NCBI RefSeq assembly: GCF_003970575.1
Contig: NZ_RXWZ01000050.1
Location: forward strand, 1-64,000
DNA from: Mammaliicoccus fleurettii
GTDB lineage: Bacteria > Bacillota > Bacilli > Staphylococcales > Staphylococcaceae
Direction of reading: 5' to 3'
Length of the DNA stretch: 64,000 nt
Shown: positions 25,435 through 33,895 of the stretch, in pieces
Position numbering within the stretch: the stretch's first letter is position 1
How the letters are laid out: each line of letters starts with the position of its first letter
Position numbers and translations under genes: made by a program
Notes under the pieces: model-generated
The model's input: the letters and a program-made list of their open reading frames with translations, nothing else
What the model was told of the DNA's origin: nothing
Database searches by the model: none

Positions 25435-25964
25435 AGAATAAAGTAATCCTATTATCTGTTATTATCGTATTTGTAGTTCTCGTTACACTAGGATGCATTC
25501 AGTATCATAAAGTAAACGCAGAATTTCAAGATTATGAACTTAAGGAAGAGAAAATTAAACTCAATCAATCGCATGATATATCTGTCGGAACGATGCAATT
25601 TAGTAATTTAAGTTATAAGATTAAAGAAAAAGAAATATTGGTAAGTGCAGATATCAAAATAGTTAAAAAGAAAGACTATCCAGATCAATATTATAATAAT
25701 ATTGATGCAAACTTATTTTTACGTGTTAATAATGAAATATTGCAACAATCCGATGAATTTAAATTGAAAAATGGCAAAAGACTTATGCCGGATCGATCTT
25801 ATTTTGATAAGCATAATGTTTATGAAGGACGCGTAACATTTAGGTATATGGCATTAGATCCTGATGGAGACAATGATTTAGAACTTTCTTACCTTGATCG
25901 CAATGGCCATAAATTAAAAAAATTATATTTACCTATAAAAGTTGACGGTGGTAAAATAGTTTGA
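25431..25964 (+). CDS. Membrane-anchored exported protein of the ABC cluster
   Basis: The 177-residue protein has one N-terminal hydrophobic segment (VILLSVIIVFVVLVTLGC, residues 5-22), then a soluble, mostly beta-rich extracellular part of about 150 residues with many Lys/Asp. TLGC resembles a lipobox only loosely, so a transmembrane anchor is more likely. It ends the cluster, co-translated with the ATPase. Anchored accessory proteins are common in peptide-export and immunity systems; no specific family is recognised. Confidence 0.6.
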   Translation: MKNKVILLSVIIVFVVLVTLGCIQYHKVNAEFQDYELKEEKIKLNQSHDISVGTMQFSNLSYKIKEKEILVSADIKIVKKKDYPDQYYNNIDANLFLRVNNEILQQSDEFKLKNGKRLMPDRSYFDKHNVYEGRVTFRYMALDPDGDNDLELSYLDRNGHKLKKLYLPIKVDGGKIV

Positions 25965-26028
25965 TACATTATTAGTGACTACTAAAGTAGTTACTACATC
26001 CCAACGTAGTAAAATTATTTATCCCATA

Positions 26029-26072
26029 AAATAACCCTTAAGAGAAAAAGGCTTTTCTCTTAAGGGTTATTT
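26029..26072. terminator. 20-bp perfect stem shared by convergent transcripts, overlapping the trmB-like coding end
   Basis: AAATAACCCTTAAGAGAAAA and TTTTCTCTTAAGGGTTATTT form a perfect 20-bp stem with a 4-base loop. The stop codon and final residues of the minus-strand regulator (26038 onward) lie inside it. Confidence 0.85.
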
Positions 26073-26811
26073 CGTCTTCTATATCTTCTTCAAATTTACT
26101 TATATATTTATTTACTAATACGTCATGCCAAATATAGTCTTTCATCATTTTTATCTGGGTGCGGTCCCGACTTATATATGCACGCATATCTGTTTCATCG
26201 GTTTGGCCATATATCATATATTCATTATCTACAATTACGACGAATGGTTTTAGTGTTAATGAACTTTTTACGTAATTTGTATATCGATGATTGATTAAAT
26301 CGTACTTTGGTTGATCGACTTGGAAGGTAATGCCTTGTACATGTATATTTTCATTGATATTTTTAGTTATGATTTCATATATGTCTGGCCATATTGAAAC
26401 GGTCATTTGTTTTTCAGCTTTTTGGATAGCATATTCAACATTGTCAAATATCGTTGATTTATTCGTAAGTACTTCTATTTGGATTTGTGCATTTTCTGTT
26501 ACTGTATTTAATTTATTGATTTCTGTTTCAAGCTGAATGAGCTCTTCGTTTTGTTTTCTTTCAAAAAATTGAATTGTTTGTTCGGGCGATAATGCATAGT
26601 AATATTTTTTTTGATCTTTTAAGTTAAAGTATGCTAATCCTTGTTCTTCGAGTTTATTAAGCGCTTCATAAATTTTTGATCTTGGAACATTGGATATTTC
26701 GCTTAATTTATAAGCTGTTATTCCAGGGTTTTGTACTAATGAAATGTAAGATTTAGAACCATATTCACTTAATCCAAAACGCTTTAATATCGTTATCATT
26801 TGATTCATCAT
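26038..26811 (-). CDS. TrmB-family transcriptional regulator
   Basis: The 257-residue protein has a TrmB N-terminal winged helix: LKRFGLSEYGSKSYISLVQNPGITAYKLSEISN, then VPRSKIYEALNKLEEQGLAYF. A coiled-coil stretch follows (FERKQNEELIQLETEINKLNTV), then a C-terminal sensor-like domain. Relatives often respond to sugars or metabolites. Start ATG 26811 is chosen because GAAGGTG (26821-26815) is well placed; GTG 26817 overlaps it. It is the third gene of a minus-strand run after coaW and the pentapeptide protein, with a 9-base gap. Its target is unknown. The C-terminus is encoded inside the terminator. Confidence 0.8.
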   Translation of the reverse strand: MMNQMITILKRFGLSEYGSKSYISLVQNPGITAYKLSEISNVPRSKIYEALNKLEEQGLAYFNLKDQKKYYYALSPEQTIQFFERKQNEELIQLETEINKLNTVTENAQIQIEVLTNKSTIFDNVEYAIQKAEKQMTVSIWPDIYEIITKNINENIHVQGITFQVDQPKYDLINHRYTNYVKSSLTLKPFVVIVDNEYMIYGQTDETDMRAYISRDRTQIKMMKDYIWHDVLVNKYISKFEEDIEDEITLKRKAFFS

Positions 26812-26820
26812 AATCACCTT

Positions 26821-27450
26821 CTAGTTTGATGTTACACTAACTCCGAATAACGGAAGTAGATCATATGCCTGAAATTCAGAAACCGTTGCGCCTTTTAAAT
26901 CAGTTGGCTGTATAATAAGCTGTTCTATTTCATTCGTAGATAAATCAACGTTGTTTAATGATGTTTCTACAACTTCTAGCGAATCAAGGGAACATCGCAC
27001 GATTTCTATTGATTTTTGCTTACAAAACGAAATATACGTTTCTGCCATTTGATTATCATTGAATAATACATGGTTCAAGTTACAGTTTAAAAATTGACTC
27101 ATTTTCAATTGGCAGTTTGAAAATTGTACATGCTTCAGTTTAAGGTCTGAAAAGGTGGCACCAATCATACGACAGTCTAAAAATTGAACTCTATTTATAG
27201 ACGCATCATTAAAGACACAATTTGATAAATCGCATCCTTTAAATACAATATCTAGTGCATGAATTTTTGTGAAATCAACTGATTCAAATGTACATTGATT
27301 GAAATAAATCGTATCTATTTGACTTGTTTCGTCATCAAAATGAATTGTTGTTTTATTAAAGTATAAATCGTAAGAAGATTGTAATAATGTATATTCTTGA
27401 TCTTCTGTAAACTCAAATTCTTTCTTTAACTTTGGTTCGATCATTTTCAT
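26821..27450 (-). CDS. Pentapeptide-repeat-like protein
   Basis: The 209-residue protein is made mostly of five-residue-period segments (IVFKGCDLSNCVFNDASINR, VQFLDCRMIGATFSDLKL, VQFSNCQLKMSQFLNCNL), indicating a right-handed quadrilateral beta-helix of the pentapeptide-repeat family. Some members (Qnr, MfpA) mimic DNA and bind gyrase; this one has no evidence for that role. Start ATG 27450 follows AAGGAGGATCC. It sits 19 bases after coaW and just before the TrmB-like regulator, all on the minus strand. Confidence 0.75.
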   Translation of the reverse strand: MKMIEPKLKKEFEFTEDQEYTLLQSSYDLYFNKTTIHFDDETSQIDTIYFNQCTFESVDFTKIHALDIVFKGCDLSNCVFNDASINRVQFLDCRMIGATFSDLKLKHVQFSNCQLKMSQFLNCNLNHVLFNDNQMAETYISFCKQKSIEIVRCSLDSLEVVETSLNNVDLSTNEIEQLIIQPTDLKGATVSEFQAYDLLPLFGVSVTSN

Positions 27451-27469
27451 GAGGGATCCTCCTTATTAT

Positions 27470-28267
27470 TTAGCAATATATAGAACCTAATGCTCCAGAG
27501 AATTCTCCGTTTTCAATGAAGTAAGGATTTAAACCACGTAAAATTGTATAATCTACGACTATATTTCGAAGTAAGTCATTGTTTACAAATGATGACCCGA
27601 TATAGACAACATTTTCAGTTTTAAATTGTTTTGCAGCATGAATCGAGACTGTTGTAACAGTTTCACCCACAATTCCCATAAGGGCAGCTAATCGATCTGC
27701 ATTTGGGAAATCATCATGGATGTTTTGTAATACATGGCCGAAGTTGGCTGCTGTTAAATCTCCAGAAATAGGTGTTTTGTCGCCTTTATAGATATGTTTA
27801 ACTTTCAAATCTATTTTATCTCTATCGCCGTTTATTGCAGTTTGGACTAATTCTTCATAATCACTGATTTGGGTAAGTAAATAGCCTAAACCTTGTATCA
27901 TGCCTCCACCAGCTCCTGTACCGCCAGCACGCTCTTGATTTTGTGCTGTTGCGTAATGGATAGAAGTTCCTGTTCCTACGTTTGAAAATATATATGTATC
28001 TAAATGAATATCATGTTCTTTTAATAAAATTTGGATACCTGTATAAGTAGCTTCAAATTCAATGCTACGCTTTACATTATGCTTAATTATCGAATCTAAA
28101 TATTGAGCCTTTCCTCCAGTGATAGAAATATCAGCCTTATCAATATGATTTAACCATTCGGCTACTTGGTCTATTTGAGTTGTTAACCATTTTTTAAATG
28201 TTCTTTTATTGTTCGTTTCAGTGACAACTTTAATAAGTGTACCTCCCGCATCAATTCCAATCTTCAC
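27470..28267 (-). CDS. coaW: Type II pantothenate kinase
   Basis: CoaW (265 residues) phosphorylates pantothenate, the first step of coenzyme A synthesis. It belongs to the eukaryote-like PanK II type characteristic of staphylococci. The ATP-binding MKIGIDAGGTLIKVV, SNVGTGTSIHY and RAGGTGAGGGMIQGLGYLL motifs are intact, as is the C-terminal VVYIGSSFVNNDLLR. Staphylococcal CoaW is insensitive to CoA feedback. The start is GTG 28267 with AGAGGTG upstream. It heads a minus-strand operon with the pentapeptide protein and the TrmB-like regulator. Confidence 0.93.
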   Translation of the reverse strand: MKIGIDAGGTLIKVVTETNNKRTFKKWLTTQIDQVAEWLNHIDKADISITGGKAQYLDSIIKHNVKRSIEFEATYTGIQILLKEHDIHLDTYIFSNVGTGTSIHYATAQNQERAGGTGAGGGMIQGLGYLLTQISDYEELVQTAINGDRDKIDLKVKHIYKGDKTPISGDLTAANFGHVLQNIHDDFPNADRLAALMGIVGETVTTVSIHAAKQFKTENVVYIGSSFVNNDLLRNIVVDYTILRGLNPYFIENGEFSGALGSIYC

Positions 28268-28414
28268 AAAAACACCTCTTCAAATTAAGAAATAAATTAT
28301 TGCTATTATACTATAAATTAATGTAATTGATAAATTAACGAAACAAAAAATAAATAGTAGAAAATGTATCGTTACATGATAAGATGGAAACAAAAGATAA
28401 TGGGGTGTTCTTTA

Positions 28415-29020
28415 TTGATTAGCATATACGAAATAAAACCAAAATTTCAAAAATTACTAATGCCAATAGTAAAATGGATGAGGAACATCGGTATGACACC
28501 AAATCAAGTTACAATCTTGGCGTTGTTATTATCAATTGTTACTGGAGCTGTATTAAGTGTGTTCCATGATAATAAATGGATGTATATCTTAATGCCAATC
28601 GTTATGTTTGTAAGGATGTCATTAAATGCAATTGATGGTGTTATGGCAAAAAAATATAATATGAAATCTAAGTTAGGGTTATTATTGAATGAACTAGGGG
28701 ATGTAATAAGTGATGTTTGTTTATTTATTCCATTCTTATTTATAGCTCATGATTTTGGTGTAGGGATTATTTTATTTATTGCTTTATCTATTATAAGTGA
28801 AATGGCTGGTGTAACCGTTCAAGTAATAGGTAGTTCAAGAAGGTATGATGGACCGATGGGGAAAAGTGATAGAGCATTTATAGTCGGTTTAATTAGCTTC
28901 TTAATATTTGTTCAATTGAATGTTATACCGTATTTACATTTTGTATTTTATATTTGTTCAATACTTATGATTGTAAATATTTACAATAGAATAAATAAGG
29001 GGTTAGAGGAGGCAAAATAA
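28415..29020 (+). CDS. CDP-alcohol phosphatidyltransferase-like membrane enzyme
   Basis: The protein (about 201 residues from TTG 28415; the frame is open from 28364) is a polytopic CDP-OH-P-transferase. The core motif appears as NAIDGVMAKKYN with KLGLLLNELGD following. Compared with the canonical D-xx-DG-xx-AR-x8-G-xxx-D-xxx-D, the first and third Asp are Asn and the Arg is Lys. The TTG has GGGGTG seven bases upstream, while ATG 28364 would begin at the expected transcription start. It transfers a phosphatidyl or phospho-alcohol group from CDP-linked substrates. It is first of a four-gene lipid cassette like E. coli ynbABC. Confidence 0.8.
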   Translation: MISIYEIKPKFQKLLMPIVKWMRNIGMTPNQVTILALLLSIVTGAVLSVFHDNKWMYILMPIVMFVRMSLNAIDGVMAKKYNMKSKLGLLLNELGDVISDVCLFIPFLFIAHDFGVGIILFIALSIISEMAGVTVQVIGSSRRYDGPMGKSDRAFIVGLISFLIFVQLNVIPYLHFVFYICSILMIVNIYNRINKGLEEAK

Positions 29021-29958
29021 TGAATTTAGGGAAGATATCAAACGAAATGATTGTCGTTATGATTGGCGTATTTATTGTATTAGTCTTATCTAGTTTGATT
29101 TGTGCTTATTTAACGAAACGTTATCCCGATAAAGATTTTACTGAAATTAAATTGCGTATTAAATCATGGTGGGGCATGTGCATCATCTTTACGATAGCAC
29201 TTGTCATTCATTCTACAGTTTCTTTGATATTTCTAGCTTTATTGTGTTTCCTAGCTTTGAAAGAATATTTTTCACTTATTCCAACTAATCGTAGTCATAG
29301 AGCTGTCTTGTTCTGGGCATATTTATCCATACCAATTCAGTTTACATTTATTTATTTCGGTTTTTACGGCATGTTCATTATTTTTATACCAGTATATATG
29401 TTCTTATTTATCCCTATACAAGCCATATTTATCGGTGAGACAAAAGGTTTTCTACAATCGATGGGATCCGTTCAGTGGGGATTAATGCTTATGGTATTTA
29501 GCCTAAGTCATCTAGCTTATTTAATTGTCTTACCAGGTGAAAAAAGTACTGTTCCTGGCGCGAGTCTTGTACTATTTCTAGTGATATTAACACAAGCTAA
29601 TGATGTGTTCCAATTTTTATTTGGTAAAGCATTTGGTAAACACAAAATTGTACCTAAAGTGAGTCCGAATAAAACTTGGGAAGGTTTTGTTGGCGGCATT
29701 TTAGCAACTACCATTTTATCATTATGTATTGCACCATTTTTAACACCATTTACGCTTTTAGGAATGATTATAGCGGGAATTTACATTAGTATTATGGGAT
29801 TTATTGGAGACGTGAATATATCAGCATTGAAAAGAGATTTAAATATTAAAGATACTTCACAAGCTATTCCAGGTCATGGTGGTATTTTAGATAGAGTTGA
29901 TTCCCTGACTTACACAGCGCCATTATTCTTCCACTTTGTAAGGTTCTTCTACTTTTAA
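29020..29958 (+). CDS. Phosphatidate cytidylyltransferase-like protein (CdsA family)
   Basis: The 312-residue protein has about eight spans and the CdsA signature near the C-terminus, SALKRDLNIKDTSQAIPGHG then GILDRVDS, plus SPNKTWEGFVGG earlier. The family makes CDP-diacylglycerol from phosphatidate and CTP. This is probably a second, pathway-specific copy; the main cdsA is not in this window. It overlaps the transferase by one base (ATAATG), and the next gene begins 13 bases after its stop. It likely supplies CDP-lipid to the transferase upstream. Confidence 0.87.
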   Translation: MNLGKISNEMIVVMIGVFIVLVLSSLICAYLTKRYPDKDFTEIKLRIKSWWGMCIIFTIALVIHSTVSLIFLALLCFLALKEYFSLIPTNRSHRAVLFWAYLSIPIQFTFIYFGFYGMFIIFIPVYMFLFIPIQAIFIGETKGFLQSMGSVQWGLMLMVFSLSHLAYLIVLPGEKSTVPGASLVLFLVILTQANDVFQFLFGKAFGKHKIVPKVSPNKTWEGFVGGILATTILSLCIAPFLTPFTLLGMIIAGIYISIMGFIGDVNISALKRDLNIKDTSQAIPGHGGILDRVDSLTYTAPLFFHFVRFFYF

Positions 29959-29971
29959 GGAGTGAACTAAT

Positions 29972-30601
29972 ATGTTAAGACTCATTATATTTACAATGAT
30001 AATTAAACCAATCATCCTAATCGTTTTAGGTTTAAATATACGCAGAAGAGAATGGTTACCTAAAGAAGGACCAATAGTGATTATCGCTAATCATAATTCA
30101 CATTTAGATACACTTGTATTGCTGTCGTTATTCCAAGGAAAAGGATTTAAAAAAGCTCGACCTGTTGCAGCGGGTGATTATTTTTTTAAGAATAAACTTT
30201 TAAAATGGTTTTCAATTAATATTATGCAGATTATTCCAATAGAAAGAAAAATGACTCGGGATATAAAAGGGCTATTTGAACCAATTGTTACAGCACTGGA
30301 TGAAGGAAGTATTATTATTTTATATCCTGAAGGTAGTAGAGGAGAACCAGAAAAACTTTCAAAGTATAAGTCTGGTATTTATTACTTAATGAGAGAAAGA
30401 CCTGATATACCCATTCAGCCATTATTTTTACATGGTTTAGGAAAATCATTACCTAAAGGATCAAAATTATTTGTACCATTCTTCGTAGATATTTTTGTAG
30501 GTCAGTCATTTCTTTTTAATAAAAATAGAAAAGAATTTATGGATGAACTGAATAGTCGTATGAATGATTTGAGAAATGAAGGTGATTTTAAAGAATGGTA
30601 A
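29972..30601 (+). CDS. PlsC-like acyltransferase
   Basis: This 209-residue membrane-associated acyltransferase has the HX4D motif in IIANHNSHLDTLVLLSLF and the second-site YPEGSRGEPEKL, followed by PIQPLFLHGLGKSLPKG. Such enzymes add an acyl chain to lysophosphatidate or related glycerophospholipids. It is third in the lipid cassette, behind AAGGAGTGAAC, and overlaps the next gene by 7 bases. Acyl donor and acceptor are not deducible. Confidence 0.87.
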   Translation: MLRLIIFTMIIKPIILIVLGLNIRRREWLPKEGPIVIIANHNSHLDTLVLLSLFQGKGFKKARPVAAGDYFFKNKLLKWFSINIMQIIPIERKMTRDIKGLFEPIVTALDEGSIIILYPEGSRGEPEKLSKYKSGIYYLMRERPDIPIQPLFLHGLGKSLPKGSKLFVPFFVDIFVGQSFLFNKNRKEFMDELNSRMNDLRNEGDFKEW

Positions 30602-31131
30602 TCATCTTTGCATGGGCGTTTTTAGAAGCGATCATATTTTTTATCATACCAGATGTTGCATTAACATATTATGCAATGAAACAAAAAAGTAAATTCAAAA
30701 TATTACTAGCAAACATAATTGCGATTACTGGAGCAGTAGTAGGTGGTGTAATCGTCTATATCATTTCTATTCAACATTTAACATTTTTGGAATCAGTAAT
30801 GCTTAAAATACCAGGAATTCATGAGTATATGTTCGAACATGTTATGACTTCTTTAGAAGACAAAGGCGTTCTAGGATTGATAGAAGCACCCTTATTTGGT
30901 GTTCCTTATAAACTTTATGCAATGTTAAGTTATCAACAAGGGATTTCGTTTTTTACTTTCATGGTCATTAGTTTCTTTGCGAGATTATTGAGATTTATTT
31001 TAACGAGTTACATTGCTTATTTTTTAAGTCATATTATTTTTAAAAATTTAAATCAATATTTGAAAGTTTCAATGTGGTTAATCGTGTGGGTCATTGTATA
31101 TATTATTTATTTTTCAATTCATTCAATTTAA
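30595..31131 (+). CDS. Probable VTT/YqaA-like (DedA superfamily) membrane protein
   Basis: The 178-residue protein has four or five spans. The segment FGVPYKLYAMLSYQQGISFF, then TFMVISFFARLLRFIL, resembles the PyK...F...GR..RF core of YqaA/SNARE-associated (VTT) proteins. NIIAITGAVVGGVIVYIIS fits the glycine-rich first half. Members of the superfamily are linked to phospholipid translocation, which would fit a lipid cassette. The resemblance is by eye and moderate. It overlaps the acyltransferase gene and is followed by a strong terminator. Confidence 0.55.
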   Translation: MVIIFAWAFLEAIIFFIIPDVALTYYAMKQKSKFKILLANIIAITGAVVGGVIVYIISIQHLTFLESVMLKIPGIHEYMFEHVMTSLEDKGVLGLIEAPLFGVPYKLYAMLSYQQGISFFTFMVISFFARLLRFILTSYIAYFLSHIIFKNLNQYLKVSMWLIVWVIVYIIYFSIHSI

Positions 31132-31136
31132 AAAAT

Positions 31137-31169
31137 AAAAAGCACTTCCCACGGTGGGAAGTGCTTTTT
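31137..31169. terminator. Bidirectional terminator between the lipid cassette and the BCCT gene
   Basis: AAAAAGCACTTCCCA pairs with TGGGAAGTGCTTTTT around a three-base loop, with A and T runs on both sides. Confidence 0.92.
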
Positions 31170-31174
31170 GTGTT

Positions 31175-32779
31175 CTATTTCTTATTTTCTTCTTCTTCAC
31201 GTTCTTCTAAGGATTTAGAGAAATCTGTGTCATCTTTGATATAAGTCATTTTAAAGTGTTCGGATGGTTCTCTTCTTAATGCTTTCATAATTGAGAACAT
31301 CATGAGAAATAGTATAAATGCAAATGGTAACCCAGCAACTATGGAGGCGGTTTGTAAACTTTCTAATCCACCGGCTAATGTCATTGATACTGAGATTGCC
31401 CCAATCAGTGTACCCCAAACGATTTTATATTTAAAAGGTGGTGTGACTGATCCTCTATCAGACATACTTGATAGAATGAATGTAGTTGAGTCTGCACTTG
31501 TAACTAAGAATAAGAAGATTAATATTATTGCTAATACACTAGTCGCTTCGTAAAACGGGAAGTGTGATAATAAGGAGAATAAGGCTACTGTATAATCTCC
31601 TTTAACGTCTTCGGCAATACTTGCACCTTTATTGATTACTAAGTATATTGCTGTTCCACCAAATGTAGCAATCCAAGCAAATGAAATAAGTGGTGGAATA
31701 ATTAGTACACCAATAACAAATTCACGAATTGTTCTACCACGTGAAACACGTGCTACGAAACCACCAATAAATGGTGACCAAGCAATAACCCAAGCCCAAT
31801 AGAATACTGTCCATTGTTGAAGCCATGAGTTGTCACCTTCATAAGGGTTTAATCGTAAACTATATTGTACGAAATTAGAAATGTAATCACCAATCGCGAG
31901 AGTGAATGTTTCAAATATAAATTGTGTCGGACCTAATACTAAAATGAATAATAGTAATGCAAAACAAATAAAGATATTTGCGTTACTTAGCCATTTAACC
32001 CCTTTATTTAATCCTGATGCAGCTGATCCAAGGAATAATACAGTCATAATTACTGTAATGATGATTTTAGTCCAATTATTATTAGGAATATTAAAGACAT
32101 GATGAAGGCCGCCGCCGATTTGTAAAATACCGAGACCAATTGATGTCGCTATACCCATTACTGTAGCTACAATAGCAAGTACATCGATGATATTTCTGTA
32201 AGGTTTCTTGTAAGCTTCACCAAATACGGGTTCCATAGCTGTGGAAATTAATCCATCTCTACGTTTTCTGAATTGGAAATAAGCTACGATTAATCCAGCC
32301 ATCGCAAAGATAGACCATTGTGAAATTCCCCAATGGAAGAAAGTATATCCCATAGCTAATCGTGCAGATTCTAAAGTGCTACCATCTACTTCATTTGGCA
32401 AAGGTGATTTTAGATAGTGTGTCATTGGTTCTGCCACACCCCAGAAAACGATACCGACACCTAAGCCAGCTGAAAATAGCATACCAATCCAAGAAATAAA
32501 TGAAAATTCTGGTTCTTCGTCATCTCTTCCGAGTTTAAAACGTCCAAACCTTGTAATTGCTAAGCCAATTAAGAAAATGTCTAATACAAAAACAATTATT
32601 AAGAATAACCATCCCGTACTATTTGATATAAATGTGTATAAAACATTGGCATATTTGCCAAACCCTTTAGGAAATATGCCTGCAGTTAGCGTAACCAATA
32701 TTATAATAGACATAGATACCCAGAAAACTAATGTTGTTTTATTATTCTTATTGTCGTGATGCTCTTCAGACTGATTCAT
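31175..32779 (-). CDS. BCCT-family betaine/choline/carnitine transporter
   Basis: The 534-residue protein has twelve predicted spans and the BCCT signature: FSAGLGVGIVFWGVAEPMTHYL, the Trp-rich segment TVFYWAWVIAWSPFIGGFVARVSRGRTIREF (spans 8-9), and LFLVTSADSTTFILSSMS. It imports glycine betaine, choline or carnitine, usually with Na+, for osmoprotection. The charged C-terminal tail (DTDFSKSLEEREEEENKK) may sense osmotic state, as in related carriers. The start follows GGAGGAAAATT. Substrate is undecided between OpuD-like and choline-type carriers. Confidence 0.92.
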   Translation of the reverse strand: MNQSEEHHDNKNNKTTLVFWVSMSIIILVTLTAGIFPKGFGKYANVLYTFISNSTGWLFLIIVFVLDIFLIGLAITRFGRFKLGRDDEEPEFSFISWIGMLFSAGLGVGIVFWGVAEPMTHYLKSPLPNEVDGSTLESARLAMGYTFFHWGISQWSIFAMAGLIVAYFQFRKRRDGLISTAMEPVFGEAYKKPYRNIIDVLAIVATVMGIATSIGLGILQIGGGLHHVFNIPNNNWTKIIITVIMTVLFLGSAASGLNKGVKWLSNANIFICFALLLFILVLGPTQFIFETFTLAIGDYISNFVQYSLRLNPYEGDNSWLQQWTVFYWAWVIAWSPFIGGFVARVSRGRTIREFVIGVLIIPPLISFAWIATFGGTAIYLVINKGASIAEDVKGDYTVALFSLLSHFPFYEATSVLAIILIFLFLVTSADSTTFILSSMSDRGSVTPPFKYKIVWGTLIGAISVSMTLAGGLESLQTASIVAGLPFAFILFLMMFSIMKALRREPSEHFKMTYIKDDTDFSKSLEEREEEENKK

Positions 32780-32934
32780 AATTTTCCTCCTTCATAAATA
32801 ATGCAGTCTTTATTTTAGTACCCTTATAAAATTGATATTAACATAGAATTTATAAATAGATAATAAGGTTCTTAATTGCGCATTGAACATAAAGTTCGGT
32901 ATGATATGTATAAATACACGGGGGGATTTAAATA

Positions 32935-33792
32935 ATGAAAGCAAAACAATTCGGTGATATTGAAATTAAACCTTTTGAAGAAAGTATGAGAACGGCACTA
33001 TATGATTTTCGTTTAAATGAGCGTCAACAAATCTATTCTTCTTTGCCAAAAGAAGTGTTAGATGGTGCTATTAATGATCCTGATAGAAGGCCAAATATCG
33101 TTGTGAATGAGAAAAATGAAATTATTGGTTTCTTTGTCCTTCATAAATATTATCAACATGAAGGTTATGATACACCAGATAATGTAGTATATATTCGTTC
33201 TTTATCAATTAATGAAAAGTATCAAGGCAATGGATATGGAACAACGATTATGATGAATTTACCGGAATATGTACAATTTGTGTTCCCTGATTTTGATCAT
33301 TTATATTTAGTAGTAGATGCTGAAAATGAGGCTGCATGGAATTTATATGAAAGAGCAGGCTTTATGCATACCGCAACTAAAGAAGAAGGTCCTCTAGGTA
33401 AAGAGCGTTTATATTATTTAGATTTAGATTCTAAATATGTATCATCATTAAAGCTAGTATTAAATGAAGATAATTTAGATAACGAGTTTGTAGATATTCA
33501 CTTAATGAAAGATAAACAAAAAGTGGGCATTATTGTATTGGAAGATAAAGGACAAAGCTTTGATATTCGAAGTATAGAAGTAGAAGAAAATGAAAGAAAA
33601 GAAGGTATAGCAGAAAGTGCTTTAAGACAGTTGAGCACATTCGTACGTAGAAGATTTGCAGATAAGAAAGAAATACATATTACTTTATTTGGTTCAAACA
33701 ACAAATTAAAGCCTTTATGTGAGAAAGCAAGATTTGTAGAAATACAAAAATCAGAAGACTATATCAAACTTATGAAATATATTAAGTATTAA
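32935..33792 (+). CDS. GNAT acetyltransferase with two GNAT-like halves
   Basis: The 285-residue protein has an N-terminal acetyltransferase domain with VVYIRSLSINEKYQGNGYGT (acetyl-CoA loop), then VDAENEAAWNLYERAGFMHT. A second GNAT-like half follows: IRSIEVEENERKEGIAESAL, then FGSNNKLKPLCEKARFV. Substrate is unknown. The start follows GGGGGGATTT. It stands alone before rpoE. Confidence 0.8.
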   Translation: MKAKQFGDIEIKPFEESMRTALYDFRLNERQQIYSSLPKEVLDGAINDPDRRPNIVVNEKNEIIGFFVLHKYYQHEGYDTPDNVVYIRSLSINEKYQGNGYGTTIMMNLPEYVQFVFPDFDHLYLVVDAENEAAWNLYERAGFMHTATKEEGPLGKERLYYLDLDSKYVSSLKLVLNEDNLDNEFVDIHLMKDKQKVGIIVLEDKGQSFDIRSIEVEENERKEGIAESALRQLSTFVRRRFADKKEIHITLFGSNNKLKPLCEKARFVEIQKSEDYIKLMKYIKY

Positions 33793-33895
33793 CAAACATT
33801 TGCTAAAAATCAGCTTGTCAATTATAATCGTAAACTGTTATGATTATAAATATTAATGTGCGACAATAGTTCGATTGTTGAAAGGAAGAGTAAAG

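Noticed and set aside
25431-25964. Lipoprotein
   Set aside because: TLGC near residue 22 is a poor lipobox (Thr at -3, Leu at -2), so a transmembrane anchor is preferred.
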